Numbered from the stretch's first letter, positions 43,790 to 55,682 are shown. The stretch is 64,000 nt of DNA from Dyella sp. C11 (GCF_003121485.1 NZ_QAVX01000005.1:42184-106183); one strand, 5' to 3'. Notes: generated by a model from the letters alone, not told the origin. Made by a program: numbers and translations.

Positions 43790-44581
43790 ATGGTGTCGAA
43801 GCGTTCCCGTCTGGCCCGCGCAACCGCGCTGCTGTCCGCCTGCCTGCTTGCCGGCACGGCCATCGCGGATGACGCCACCACTGACGATCGCAACATGATC
43901 TTCGGCGCCGGCGTTCAACGCATGCCCGCGTGGCTCGGCTCCAGCGATCACCGCAACCAGCCTGTGCCGTACATCGATGCCGAGTTGCCGTGGCACATCA
44001 CCGTGTCCATGCTCGACGGCCTCACCATCGATTTCATCCATAGCGGCAACTGGCGCGGCGGCTTCTACGGCAATTACCTGTGGGGTCGCACCCACGACGA
44101 ACTCGGCCCGCGCCTGGGCGGCATCATGGATTCGCTGTCACCGCGCCTGCAGGGCGGCGGCTATCTCGAATACCAGTTCACCAAACCCTTCAGCGTCGGC
44201 GGCAACCTCTCGCACGACACGCAAGGCGCGGGCGCGTACCTCAACCTGTACGCGGACTACGACCTGCCCGCCATCGGCTACTACAACCACGCGCTGGAAC
44301 TGCAATGGCAAGCCATGAACGGCGCCGCCATGAATCGCTTCTTCGGCGTGTCACCGGAACAGGCCGCCAAACTCGGCACCACACCGTGGTCGCCCGGCGC
44401 CGGCAGCCAGCAGATTTCGTTCGAATACGACGCCTACATGCCCACCAGCGTGCACACCGGCGTCGCCGTGGCGATCAACTATGCGCGCCTGCTCGGCGAC
44501 GCCGACAACAGTCCGCTCGTGCGTCACTTTGGTTCGGCGAACCAGCTCACCACGACGCTGGCGTTTGTCTATCGGTTCTGA
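43790..44581 (+). CDS. MipA/OmpV family outer membrane protein
   Basis: A 263-residue beta-barrel with a signal peptide (LLSACLLAGTAIA) and a C-terminal outer membrane signature ending TLAFVYRF. GAGVQRMPAWLGSSDHRNQP and the repeated amphipathic strands fit MipA/OmpV, a family including a scaffold for murein hydrolases in E. coli. I place the start at 43790, 11 bases past the adaptor stop; in-frame codons upstream overlap the adaptor. MipA genes often accompany efflux or two-component loci, and this one closes the ABC pump operon. Confidence 0.85.
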   Translation: MVSKRSRLARATALLSACLLAGTAIADDATTDDRNMIFGAGVQRMPAWLGSSDHRNQPVPYIDAELPWHITVSMLDGLTIDFIHSGNWRGGFYGNYLWGRTHDELGPRLGGIMDSLSPRLQGGGYLEYQFTKPFSVGGNLSHDTQGAGAYLNLYADYDLPAIGYYNHALELQWQAMNGAAMNRFFGVSPEQAAKLGTTPWSPGAGSQQISFEYDAYMPTSVHTGVAVAINYARLLGDADNSPLVRHFGSANQLTTTLAFVYRF

Positions 44582-44600
44582 CGCCGAACCACGCGGCGTC
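44580..44600. terminator. hairpin between the convergent MipA and Rieske genes
   Basis: GACGCCG and CGGCGTC pair across a 7-base loop, overlapping the end of the mipA stop and three bases before the Rieske gene stop. It could end both transcripts; no U tract. Confidence 0.4.
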
Positions 44601-44602
44601 AC

Positions 44603-44923
44603 TCAACGATCGTCGCGCGTCCAGATTTGGCCGTCCACTTCGTGCACGGGGAAACTGGCGATGGGTTCGTAGGCCGGTGGGCAAGTGACGGCGCCGGTGC
44701 GCACGTCGAAACGCGCGCCGTGCCGCGGGCATTCCACTTCGAAACCATGCACGTCGCCGCCGGCGAGTTCGCCGCCATCATGGCTGCAGATGTCTTCGAT
44801 GGCGTAGAGGTCGCCGTCGATGTTGTAGACGGCGATGGCGGTGTCGCCGTCCCAGACGACCTTGTATTCACCGGGCAGCATTTCGCTGCGGGTGCCCACG
44901 AAAATCCAGTCGGCGAGGTTCAT
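44603..44923 (-). CDS. Rieske [2Fe-2S] protein (ferredoxin subunit type)
   Basis: A 106-residue soluble Rieske ferredoxin like those of non-haem iron oxygenases (BphF/NirD type). Cluster ligands are C-x-H in DICSHDGGEL and C-x-x-H in ECPRHGARFD. No oxygenase partner is nearby. The ATG overlaps the stop of the GNAT gene as ATGA. The gene is about 3.2 kb from the suf operon on the same strand; short Rieske proteins are seen near suf genes in related genomes as far as I recall, which may mean a link to Fe-S cluster work. Confidence 0.9.
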   Translation of the reverse strand: MNLADWIFVGTRSEMLPGEYKVVWDGDTAIAVYNIDGDLYAIEDICSHDGGELAGGDVHGFEVECPRHGARFDVRTGAVTCPPAYEPIASFPVHEVDGQIWTRDDR

Positions 44924-45462
44924 GCGGTCTCCCCGCCCAGGGCCTTGGTGAGATAGACGAAGCGCAGGTCGTCGCGACGCGGCACGCCGAAGCGTTCGTT
45001 GCCATAGGGGAACGGTACCGTGTCGCCGGTGAGTCGATAGCCACGACGCTCGTACCACGCGATCAGATCGGCGCGCTGTTCGATCACCGTCATGCGCATG
45101 GACGGCACCTGCCAAGTGTCGCGCGCCACGCGCTCCGCTTCCGTCAGCAGCGCGCGGCCAAGGCCACCCATCTGCTTGTCCGGGTTCACGGCGAACATGC
45201 CGAAGTAACCCGCGCCGCCCTGCCGTTCGATATGGCAACACGCCAGCAGCTCGCCTTCCTCTTCTGCCAGCAGCACAAGGCTTCCATCGCGGCCGATCAG
45301 CTCGAGCACGTTCTCGGCATCGGTACGCTGGCCGTCAAGCAGATGAGTTTCGGTGGTCCAGCCGCGCTGGCCGGATTCGCCGCGATAGGCCGATTCAACC
45401 AAGGCCACGATGGCGGGCGTGTCGGCGGCAGTGGCCGTTCGATAGGCAGGGGCAGTAAGCAT
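44920..45462 (-). CDS. GNAT family N-acetyltransferase
   Basis: A 180-residue acetyltransferase. The acetyl-CoA site is in FAVNPDKQMGGLGRALLTEA (here QMGGLG), with the GNAT motif B as VIEQRADLIAWYERRGY. It begins MLTAPAYRTATAAD at 45462; in-frame codons upstream reach into the promoter of the M13 peptidase. It is coupled by ATGA overlap to the Rieske gene. The acceptor is unknown. Confidence 0.88.
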   Translation of the reverse strand: MLTAPAYRTATAADTPAIVALVESAYRGESGQRGWTTETHLLDGQRTDAENVLELIGRDGSLVLLAEEEGELLACCHIERQGGAGYFGMFAVNPDKQMGGLGRALLTEAERVARDTWQVPSMRMTVIEQRADLIAWYERRGYRLTGDTVPFPYGNERFGVPRRDDLRFVYLTKALGGETA

Positions 45463-45611
45463 CCGCGCATGATACCGCCCTGCCCGGCGCCATACCGAAC
45501 AATGACCTTCGACACTGTCGGCTGACTGACGTGGCTGCCTAGCCTGTGGATTGGGGTTCGCTGCCCCGCGTACAGACCGGATGCGCGCATCGCATCCCCA
45601 AGGGAGAATCC

Positions 45612-47651
45612 ATGAAGAACCGCATTGTGAAACCGCTCGCGCTGGCCGTGGGCCTGGGCCTGTGCACGGCCGCGCTGGCTGCACCCAACGGCTCGTTCGA
45701 CGTGAAGGAGCTCGACACGAGCAAGAACGTGTGCAACGACTTCAACGGCTTCGTCAATGCGAAGTGGCTTGCCGCCAACCCGATTCCTGCCGACCGCACA
45801 CGCTGGGGCTCGTTCGACGCATTGCGCGAGGACAGCCTGAATGTGCAGCACGGCATTGTAGACGGCGCCGCGAAGAATGCCGCCACCGCCGCGCCGGGCT
45901 CCATCGAGCAGAAGATCGGCTATTTCTACGCGTCGGGCATGGATGAAAGCGCCATCGAGAAGGCGGGCTTCGATCCGATCAAGCCGGAACTGGCACGCAT
46001 CGATGGCATCAAGAACAGCAAGGATGTCGTTGCCTACATCACCGACAGCTACGCACGCGGCAACCCGGTGACCTTCCGTTTCTACGGCAACGCCGACTTC
46101 AAGGATTCCAGCCGACAGATTGCCTACGCCAACCAGGGCGGCCTGGGCCTGCCGACGGCGGATTACTACAGCAAGCCGGACTTCGAAAAGATTCGCACCG
46201 AATACGTGGCGCACATTGCGCGTACGCTGCAGTTGACCGGCGTGAGCGAGGCCGACGCGCAGAAACAGGCCAAGGCCGTGATGGCGTTCGAGACGCGCCT
46301 TGCTGCGGCATCGCTGGTGCCCACCGAGTTACGCCAGCCGGAGAACCGCTATCACTACGTCAGCATCACCGATGCCGACAAGGTAACGCCGCACTTCGAA
46401 TGGGCTGCGTTCTTCAAGGCACAGGGCGCCGACGTGAAGGATGGCTTCTCCCTGTCGCAGCCGAAGTATTTCGCCGAGTTCGACAAGATGCTGGCCGACG
46501 TGCCGGCAAGTGACTGGCAGGCGTACCTGCGCTACCACGCCATTGCGGCGGCAGCGCCGTATCTGTCCACGCCGTTCCAGCAGGAAGACTTTGCCTTCAA
46601 CGCCAAGACGCTCAACGGCCAGAAGGAAATGAAGGCGCGTTGGAAGCGCACGCTCGACAGCGTGGAAGACGGCATGGGCATGGCGCTGGGCCAACTCTAC
46701 GTGGCGCAGACGTTCTCGCCGCAGTCGAAGGCACGCGCCGAGCAACTCGTGTCCGACCTGCGTGCCGCGTACAAGACGCGCATCGAGAACCTGCCGTGGA
46801 TGAGCGACGCCACCAAGAAGAAAGCGCTGGAAAAGTGGGCCACCTTTACGCCCAAGATCGGCTACCCGGACAAGTGGCGCGACTGGGCCGGCCTCACCAT
46901 TCCCGGCAGCAACAGCTATTTCCAGAACGTCCAGGCCGCCGACAAGTTCAACTACGACTGGATGGTCGGCAAGATCGGCAAACCGGTGGATCGCACCGAA
47001 TGGGGCATGACGCCGCAGACGGTGAACGCGTACTACAACTCGCTGAAGAACGAGATCGTGTTCCCGGCCGCCATCCTGCAGCCGCCCTTCTTCGACGCCA
47101 AGGCAGATGACGCGCTCAACTACGGTGGCATCGGCGCCGTGATTGGCCACGAAATGGGCCACGGCTATGACGACCAGGGCAGCAAGTTCGACGCGCAGGG
47201 CAACAACGTGAACTGGTGGACCGATGAAGACCGCAAGGCCTTCGAAGCCCGCACCGACCTGCTCGCCGACCAATTCAACCATTACGAAGCGCTGCCGGGC
47301 AAGTTCGTCAACGGCAAGCTGACCATGGGCGAGAACATCGGCGACCTCGGCGGCCTCAACGCCGCGTACGACGCGCTGCAGATGGCATTGAAGCGCAACC
47401 CGGCCGAAGCCAAGAGCAAGATCGACGGCTACACGCAGGACCAGCGCTTCTTCCTCAACTGGGGTCGCGTGTGGCGCGGCAGCATCCGTCCGGAAGCGCA
47501 GCTCACGCTGCTCAACACCGATCCGCACGCACCCGCGCAGTTCCGCGCCATTGGTGCGCCGTCGAACATGCCGGCCTTTGCGCAGACGTTCCAGTGCAAG
47601 GCAGGCGATGCGATGGTTCGCCCGGCCGACAAGCAGGTGAAGATCTGGTAA
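45612..47651 (+). CDS. M13 family zinc metallopeptidase (neprilysin/PepO-like), exported
   Basis: A 679-residue periplasmic or secreted endopeptidase for peptides. The signal peptide is VKPLALAVGLGLCTAALA. The zinc site is H513-E514-M-G-H517 in AVIGHEMGHGYDDQG, the third ligand E574 in GENIGDLGGL. NAYYNSLKNEIVFPAAILQP is the conserved substrate-binding block, and the protein ends with the family motif CKAGDAMVRPADKQVKIW. The ATG follows AGGGAGA. It is the full family length and shows no defect. Confidence 0.95.
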   Translation: MKNRIVKPLALAVGLGLCTAALAAPNGSFDVKELDTSKNVCNDFNGFVNAKWLAANPIPADRTRWGSFDALREDSLNVQHGIVDGAAKNAATAAPGSIEQKIGYFYASGMDESAIEKAGFDPIKPELARIDGIKNSKDVVAYITDSYARGNPVTFRFYGNADFKDSSRQIAYANQGGLGLPTADYYSKPDFEKIRTEYVAHIARTLQLTGVSEADAQKQAKAVMAFETRLAAASLVPTELRQPENRYHYVSITDADKVTPHFEWAAFFKAQGADVKDGFSLSQPKYFAEFDKMLADVPASDWQAYLRYHAIAAAAPYLSTPFQQEDFAFNAKTLNGQKEMKARWKRTLDSVEDGMGMALGQLYVAQTFSPQSKARAEQLVSDLRAAYKTRIENLPWMSDATKKKALEKWATFTPKIGYPDKWRDWAGLTIPGSNSYFQNVQAADKFNYDWMVGKIGKPVDRTEWGMTPQTVNAYYNSLKNEIVFPAAILQPPFFDAKADDALNYGGIGAVIGHEMGHGYDDQGSKFDAQGNNVNWWTDEDRKAFEARTDLLADQFNHYEALPGKFVNGKLTMGENIGDLGGLNAAYDALQMALKRNPAEAKSKIDGYTQDQRFFLNWGRVWRGSIRPEAQLTLLNTDPHAPAQFRAIGAPSNMPAFAQTFQCKAGDAMVRPADKQVKIW

Positions 47652-47678
47652 CGCCCCAGGCTTGCCGATGAAACGAGA

Positions 47679-47705
47679 ACGCCGCGGTCATGCCGCGGCG
47701 TTTTT
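47679..47705 (+). terminator. rho-independent terminator of the M13 peptidase gene
   Basis: CGCCGCGG and CCGCGGCG form the core of a strong stem around a short loop, followed directly by TTTTT and more T. It begins 28 bases past the stop. Confidence 0.92.
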
Positions 47706-47769
47706 CTTTTCGTCACCACGGGAAGACCCGCGTCGTATAGTGCGGATGGCCAAACGAGGATGCGCCGCC

Positions 47770-48033
47770 ATGAAGCACGCTATCGCCGTCCTGCTCGCCT
47801 GTCTGTTGGCGGCATGTGCCACACCCTCACCGGCTCCTTCGTCGGCATCTCAAACGGGACTCGCCAATCCGGCGTCGACCCATTGTGTGCAACAAGGTGG
47901 GCAGCTGGACCTGCGCAAGGACACCGCGGGCAATGTGGGCGGCGTTTGTGTGTTCAAGGATGGGCGGGAGTGCGAGGAGTGGGCGCTGTTTCGCGACCAT
48001 CGCTGTGTCGCGGCTTCGACGCTGAAGCCTTAA
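47770..48033 (+). CDS. DUF333 small lipoprotein
   Basis: An 87-residue outer-envelope lipoprotein. MKHAIAVLLACLLAACATPS has the lipobox LAAC. The rest is one DUF333 domain: NPASTHCVQQGGQLDLRKD and GGVCVFKDGRECEEWALFRD, with three conserved Cys and the closing HRC. Members are sometimes called hemolysin-like but the function is unknown. An in-frame ATG at 47746 would lengthen the signal n-region; 47770 gives the better lipoprotein signal. It lies alone after a terminator. Confidence 0.85.
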   Translation: MKHAIAVLLACLLAACATPSPAPSSASQTGLANPASTHCVQQGGQLDLRKDTAGNVGGVCVFKDGRECEEWALFRDHRCVAASTLKP

Positions 48034-48109
48034 CTGGATCGCTGGCCACAACCCGAAGAAATCCGGGCGAGGCACCTTTCCGCCCTTTACCGCCTGAGGC
48101 CAGGTTGGC

Positions 48110-48145
48110 CCCTCACCCCAGCCCTCTCCCCGGAGGGGAGAGGGC
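48110..48145. repeat. dispersed palindrome (CCCTCTCC family)
   Basis: GCCCTCTCCCC (48121-48131) and GGGGAGAGGGC (48135-48145) form an 11-bp hairpin, preceded by CCCCTCACCCCA. It sits 12 bases past the sufS stop. The same module occurs four times in the array at 55683-56482, so it is a repeat, and here it may also end suf transcription. Confidence 0.8.
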
Positions 48146-48156
48146 GTTCGGGTGGG

Positions 48157-49404
48157 TCACATCAGGAGCTTTCGCACCTTCAACAGTGCGGTGATGAATG
48201 CGTCGACTTCTTCGCGGGTGTTGTAGAAAGCGAGCGAGGCGCGCAGCGTGGCGGGCACCTTGAAGAACTGCATCAGCGGATGCGCGCAGTGGTGGCCGGA
48301 GCGCACGGCGACACCCTGCAGGTCGAGCAACGTGGCGAGATCCGTGGCTTGCGCGCCGTCGATCAGGAACGAGATGACGGGTTCCTTTTCCTTGGCCTCG
48401 CCGACGATGCGCAGGCCGGGAATGTCGCGCAGGCGCTCGGTGGCATAGCTGAGCAGCTGCTGTTCCCACGAGTGGATGGCGTCGAAGCCAATCGAATCGT
48501 AGTACTCGATGGCCGCACCCACGCCGGCAAAACCCGCAATGTTCGGCGTGCCGGCTTCGAACTTGTGCGGAGGCGCGGCGAACGTGGTGCCGGAGAAGCT
48601 CACCTCGCGAATCATCTCGCCACCACCGAAGAACGGCGGCATGGCTTCCAGATGTTCCTTGCGTGCCCACAAGCCGCCCGTGCCCGTGGGCGAGAGCATC
48701 TTGTGACCGGTGAACGCGTAGAAATCGCAACCCAGCGCCTGCACATCCACCGGTCGATGCGGCACGGCCTGCGAGCCATCCACCACCAGCGGAATGCCGC
48801 GCTTGCGGCACTCGCGGGCGATCTCGCGCACCGGGTTCACCGTGCCCAGCACATTGGAGACATGCGTGACGCAGGCCAGCTTTACGTCCGGCGTGAGCAT
48901 CTCGATGTACTTCTCAAGAATCAGCTCGCCGCGATCGTCGATGGGCGCCGCCTTCACCGTCGCGCCCGTGCGCGAGGCCACGATCTGCCACGGCACGATG
49001 TTGGCGTGGTGCTCCATCACCGTGGTGAGGATGCTGTCGCCTTCCTTCAGGCGCGGCATGGCGAAGCTGTAGGCAATGAGGTTCATCGCCTGCGTGGTGC
49101 CGGAGGTGAGGATCAACTCGTTGCGCGACGTGGCGTTGATGAACCGCGCCAGCTTGTCTCGTGCGCCTTCGTAGGCGGCCGTGGCTTCTTCGCCAATCAG
49201 ATGCACCGCGCGCGACACGTTCGCGTTGCGCAGGCGATAGTGCTGGTCCACCGCCTCGATCACGCTCAGCGGCTTCTGGCTGGTATTGGCGTTGTCGAAA
49301 TAAATCAGCGGCTTGTCGTGCACCGTGCGCGACAGCAGCGGGAAATCGGCGCGGATGCGCTCGACGTCGAAAACGGTGGGACTCGGCTGGGTCTGTGCGT
49401 TCAT
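48157..49404 (-). CDS. sufS: cysteine desulfurase SufS
   Basis: A PLP enzyme that takes sulfur from L-cysteine for Fe-S cluster assembly. The 415-residue protein has the PLP Lys K235 (FTGHKMLSPTG), the catalytic Cys C373 in a RSGHHCAHPL loop, the short loop that marks type II (SufS-like) desulfurases, and an intact N-terminal VERIRADFPLLSR. It lies last in the suf operon, 32 bases after sufD. Type II enzymes usually need SufE or SufU; neither is encoded in the window. Confidence 0.96.
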   Translation of the reverse strand: MNAQTQPSPTVFDVERIRADFPLLSRTVHDKPLIYFDNANTSQKPLSVIEAVDQHYRLRNANVSRAVHLIGEEATAAYEGARDKLARFINATSRNELILTSGTTQAMNLIAYSFAMPRLKEGDSILTTVMEHHANIVPWQIVASRTGATVKAAPIDDRGELILEKYIEMLTPDVKLACVTHVSNVLGTVNPVREIARECRKRGIPLVVDGSQAVPHRPVDVQALGCDFYAFTGHKMLSPTGTGGLWARKEHLEAMPPFFGGGEMIREVSFSGTTFAAPPHKFEAGTPNIAGFAGVGAAIEYYDSIGFDAIHSWEQQLLSYATERLRDIPGLRIVGEAKEKEPVISFLIDGAQATDLATLLDLQGVAVRSGHHCAHPLMQFFKVPATLRASLAFYNTREEVDAFITALLKVRKLLM

Positions 49405-49436
49405 CGGGTCGGTTGCCTTTCTGCTGTCGGCCGCGC

Positions 49437-50756
49437 TCAGGCGGTGGGCAGGTTTGCCATTAGTTGTGCGTCGATATGCTCGCGCAACGCATCGTTGTCC
49501 AGCGAATCGAATACCGCGCGACAGAACGCCGTGGTGAGGATGGAACGCGCCTCGGCTAACGGAATGCCACGCGAGCGCAGGTAGAACAGCGAGCGCTCGT
49601 CGAGCTGGCCCACTGTGGCGCCGTGCGCGGCCTTCACTTCGTCGGCATAGATTTCGAGTTCGGGCTTGGTGTCGATCTCCGCGCTGCCGGAAAGCAGCAG
49701 ATTCTTGCTGCTCAGGCTGGCATCGGAACCATCCGCGCCTTCGGCCACGACGATGGCACCGCGGAACACACCGCGCGAACGCTCATCGGCCACGCCGCGC
49801 CACACGGATTCGGACGCCGTGTTCAACGCCGCATGATGGATCGACATCTGCGTATCGACATGCTGGCGACCGCGCAGTGCAAACACGCCGCGCGTATCCA
49901 GGCGCGAACGGTCGCCCGCCAACGTGGCATGCAGATCGTGGCGCACCAGCGAGCCACCCAGTTCCAGCACATGGAAGGCCGCGTGCGCGTCGGTATCCAG
50001 CTGCACACTGTCGTGACGCACCAGCGTGCTGCCTTCCGAGGCCTTCTGCAGCGTCACGTGGCGAAGCTTCGCGCCCTTGCGCAGCACGATGTCGGTGACC
50101 TGCGTGCCGAGATTTTGATGCGTGCCGAACGCGACATGCTGCTCGACAAGCGACAGCTCGCTACCTTCGCCCAACTCAACGATGTGGCGCACATGCGAGG
50201 CCACGTCGCCTTCGGACGGGGCACCCACGAAAACCAATTGCACCGTTTCACGAATGATTGCGCCAGCAGCCACGCGAAGCACCACGCCGTCGGAAGCGAG
50301 TGCAGCATTGAGGCGGGCGAATACGTCACCGCCTTCGCGGTAGTGACGCGACAGCGCAAAGCGCAGCGGCTCGGCGTCACCCTTGAGCGCCTGCGACAGC
50401 GGCTGCAACGTCAGGCCGGCCGGCAATGCGTCGACGCGCGAAAGATCAGCGCGGAACACGCCATTGACGAAGACCAGCGACGGGCCACTGACACCCGACA
50501 GCGCAAAACCGTCCACATCGATGGCGCGCGTCGATGCCTGCGCATCGGCCGAAGCGAAACGACGCTGGCCGAGCGCGCGCAGCGCGGTGTACTTCCAGGC
50601 TTCGGTACGCGTGTCCGGCAGACCGCCTGCAGCAAACGCGTCGAGATTCTCGCGGCGCGCGGCATCCAGCCAGCCGATGCCGCTGCCCGGAAGCTGCGCC
50701 TGCGCGGCGGCCTCCAGCAGCGAGTCGACGAAGGGCGTGCGTTGCGCCTCGCTCAT
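49437..50756 (-). CDS. sufD: Fe-S cluster assembly protein SufD
   Basis: A scaffold partner of SufB and SufC, 439 residues, near the E. coli length (423). The C-terminal beta-helix carries KNLLLSGSAEIDTKPELEIY and VKAAHGATVGQLDERSLFYL, with the conserved His in AAHGAT. RSRGIPLAEARSILTTAF is the family ending. The start overlaps the sufC stop as ATGA (50753-50756), which fits the fixed ratio in the SufBC2D complex. Confidence 0.95.
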   Translation of the reverse strand: MSEAQRTPFVDSLLEAAAQAQLPGSGIGWLDAARRENLDAFAAGGLPDTRTEAWKYTALRALGQRRFASADAQASTRAIDVDGFALSGVSGPSLVFVNGVFRADLSRVDALPAGLTLQPLSQALKGDAEPLRFALSRHYREGGDVFARLNAALASDGVVLRVAAGAIIRETVQLVFVGAPSEGDVASHVRHIVELGEGSELSLVEQHVAFGTHQNLGTQVTDIVLRKGAKLRHVTLQKASEGSTLVRHDSVQLDTDAHAAFHVLELGGSLVRHDLHATLAGDRSRLDTRGVFALRGRQHVDTQMSIHHAALNTASESVWRGVADERSRGVFRGAIVVAEGADGSDASLSSKNLLLSGSAEIDTKPELEIYADEVKAAHGATVGQLDERSLFYLRSRGIPLAEARSILTTAFCRAVFDSLDNDALREHIDAQLMANLPTA

Positions 50757-51523
50757 GCCGAGGCTCCGGTCAGCGCGGGATCCTTGTCATTCACCCACGC
50801 ATAGCCCTGCTCTTCCAGCTTCAGCGCCAGCGTCTTGTCGCCGCTCTGCACGATGCGACCGTCGGCCAGCACGTGCACGAAGTCCGGCTCGATGTAGTCG
50901 AGCAGGCGCTGGTAGTGCGTGATGACCAGGAAGCCACGCTCGCTCGAACGCAGCGCGTTCACGCCCTGCGCCACCTGCTTGAGCGCGTCGATGTCCAGGC
51001 CCGAATCGGTCTCGTCGAGAATGGCGAGCTTCGGTTCCAGCACGGCCATCTGGAAAATCTCGTTGCGCTTCTTCTCGCCACCCGAGAAACCTTCGTTCAC
51101 TGCGCGATGCAGCAGCTCGTCGGAGATCTGCATGATCTTGAGCTTCTCGCGCACCAGCTTCAGGAACTGCATGGAATCGAGTTCCGACTCGCCGCGCTGC
51201 TTGCGCTGCGCGTTGAGCGCGGCGCGCAGGAAGTAGGTGTTGTTCACGCCCGGGATTTCCACCGGGTACTGGAACGCGAGGAACACGCCGGCAGCAGCGC
51301 GCTCTTCCGGTTCCAGCGCCAGCAGGTCGCCGCCATTGAACGTGACCGAACCTTCCGTCACCTCGTAACCGTCACGACCCGAGAGCACGTTACCCAGCGT
51401 GGATTTGCCCGCGCCGTTGGGTCCCATGATCGCGTGCACTTCGCCGGGATTCACGGTGAGCGTGAGGCCCTTGAGGATGTCCTTGCCCTCGACGCGGGCG
51501 TGCAGGTTTTCGATCTTTAGCAT
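50753..51523 (-). CDS. sufC: Fe-S cluster assembly ATPase SufC
   Basis: The ABC-type ATPase of the SufBCD scaffold, 256 residues. Walker A is GPNGAGKST, the signature FSGGEKKRNEIFQM, Walker B LAILDETDSGLD with the SufC-specific D-loop LDIDALK, and the H-loop VITHYQRLLDYI. It starts at the ATG at 51523. A 183-base gap to sufB holds a palindromic repeat. Confidence 0.96.
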   Translation of the reverse strand: MLKIENLHARVEGKDILKGLTLTVNPGEVHAIMGPNGAGKSTLGNVLSGRDGYEVTEGSVTFNGGDLLALEPEERAAAGVFLAFQYPVEIPGVNNTYFLRAALNAQRKQRGESELDSMQFLKLVREKLKIMQISDELLHRAVNEGFSGGEKKRNEIFQMAVLEPKLAILDETDSGLDIDALKQVAQGVNALRSSERGFLVITHYQRLLDYIEPDFVHVLADGRIVQSGDKTLALKLEEQGYAWVNDKDPALTGASA

Positions 51524-51641
51524 GGCGGGATACGAGTTCTGAAAGGGATAGGGTGCAGGCGAAAGGTACGTGAAGCGAAAATGCGGACAAATCGTGACTA
51601 ACAGCGTGGTGCAACGAAGATTGCGAAAGTCTTCAAAGTCC

Positions 51642-51669
51642 CGTCATTCCCGCCTTCGCGGGAATGACG
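51642..51669. repeat. palindromic repeat inside the suf operon
   Basis: CGTCATTCCCGC and GCGGGAATGACG are perfect 12-base arms around a CTTC loop, in the gap between sufB and sufC. Related hairpins lie at 53840-53859 and 53902-53921. In the suf mRNA the stem could change the ratio of sufB to the downstream genes. Confidence 0.85.
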
Positions 51670-51706
51670 AGCAAGAGCGAAAGCGTTTCGGCGCTCATGG
51701 GCTGCC

Positions 51707-53215
<1,509 letters not shown>

Positions 53216-53230
53216 GGGGAAGCCTTCAGC

Positions 53231-53665
53231 TCATCCAACCGGATGGCTGTCGACGCGAGGACTGGGTGGTTTGAGCATGTCCGAGAGGCTGATGGCGCGC
53301 AGCGCGCTGTCCACCACGCTGTTGACGTGCTGCCAGTTGGAGCGCACGCCGCATTGGGATTCGCGTTCGCACACGCCGTCGGCGAGGCTGCATTCGGTCA
53401 TGCCGATGGGGCCTTCCAGCGCTTCGACGATCTGCGCCAGGGTGATGTCGCCCGCCGGGCGCGCCAGGCGGTAACCGCCGTTGACGCCGCGGAAGGATTC
53501 GACCAGCCCGGCATGACCCAGCGACTTCAGCAGCTTGCTCACGGTAGGCAATTCCAGGCGCGTCTCATCGGCGATGTCCGCCGTGCTGAGGACGTCGTCG
53601 GGATGGGCAGCGATGCAGGTCATCACCACCGTGGCGTAATCGGTGAGTCGGCTGACGCGGAGCAT
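53231..53665 (-). CDS. Rrf2 family SUF transcriptional regulator
   Basis: A 144-residue winged-helix regulator at the head of the suf operon. LTDYATVVMTCIAAHPDDVL and the helix pair ETRLELPTVSKLLKSL form the DNA-binding part; GGYRLARPAGDITLAQIVEA is the Rrf2 wing. Three cysteines (TECSLADGVCERESQCG, spacing 6 and 5) can hold an Fe-S cluster, like IscR (spacing 5 and 5). It starts at 53665; the longer in-frame ORF covers the promoter. It most likely represses suf when clusters are plentiful, as in SufR-type systems. Confidence 0.93.
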   Translation of the reverse strand: MLRVSRLTDYATVVMTCIAAHPDDVLSTADIADETRLELPTVSKLLKSLGHAGLVESFRGVNGGYRLARPAGDITLAQIVEALEGPIGMTECSLADGVCERESQCGVRSNWQHVNSVVDSALRAISLSDMLKPPSPRVDSHPVG

Positions 53666-53697
53666 GGGGGAATCGGCCAGGGAGACTGCGGGAATCG

Positions 53698-53734
53698 GTA
53701 CCAAAATGGTACTGATTAATGGCTTGCCGGTCAA
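53698..53734 (-). promoter_or_regulatory. suf operon promoter with overlapping operator palindrome
   Basis: On the minus strand a -35 TTGACC (53729-53734) is separated by 17 bases from a -10-like TACCAT (53706-53711). The perfect palindrome GTACCAAAATGGTAC (53698-53712, 6-3-6) covers the -10. This is the expected place for autorepression by the Rrf2 regulator, which starts 33 bases downstream. The palindrome does not match E. coli IscR type 1 or 2 sites exactly. Confidence 0.7.
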
Positions 53735-53839
53735 ACCGCGGCGGTGCACCAAAAGCGGGATTGGAGCGCCATGCGCTGCTCTTTTTCCGGGCAATCGCAA
53801 GGCCACCGCCTACCCCAACCTCCATTTCCCCTCACCGTC

Positions 53840-53859
53840 ATCCCCGCAAAGGCGGGGAT
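53840..53859. repeat. small palindromic repeat (ATCCCCGC hairpin)
   Basis: ATCCCCGC and GCGGGGAT pair around a 4-base loop, in the 344-base gap between the suf regulator and glnK. It belongs to the same loose family as the element at 51642-51669. Confidence 0.7.
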
Positions 53860-53901
53860 CCAGTGACTTTTGCTCTCACCTAACTCATTGAAAGGCGATG
53901 A

Positions 53902-55675
<1,774 letters not shown>

Positions 55676-55682
55676 CGCCGCA

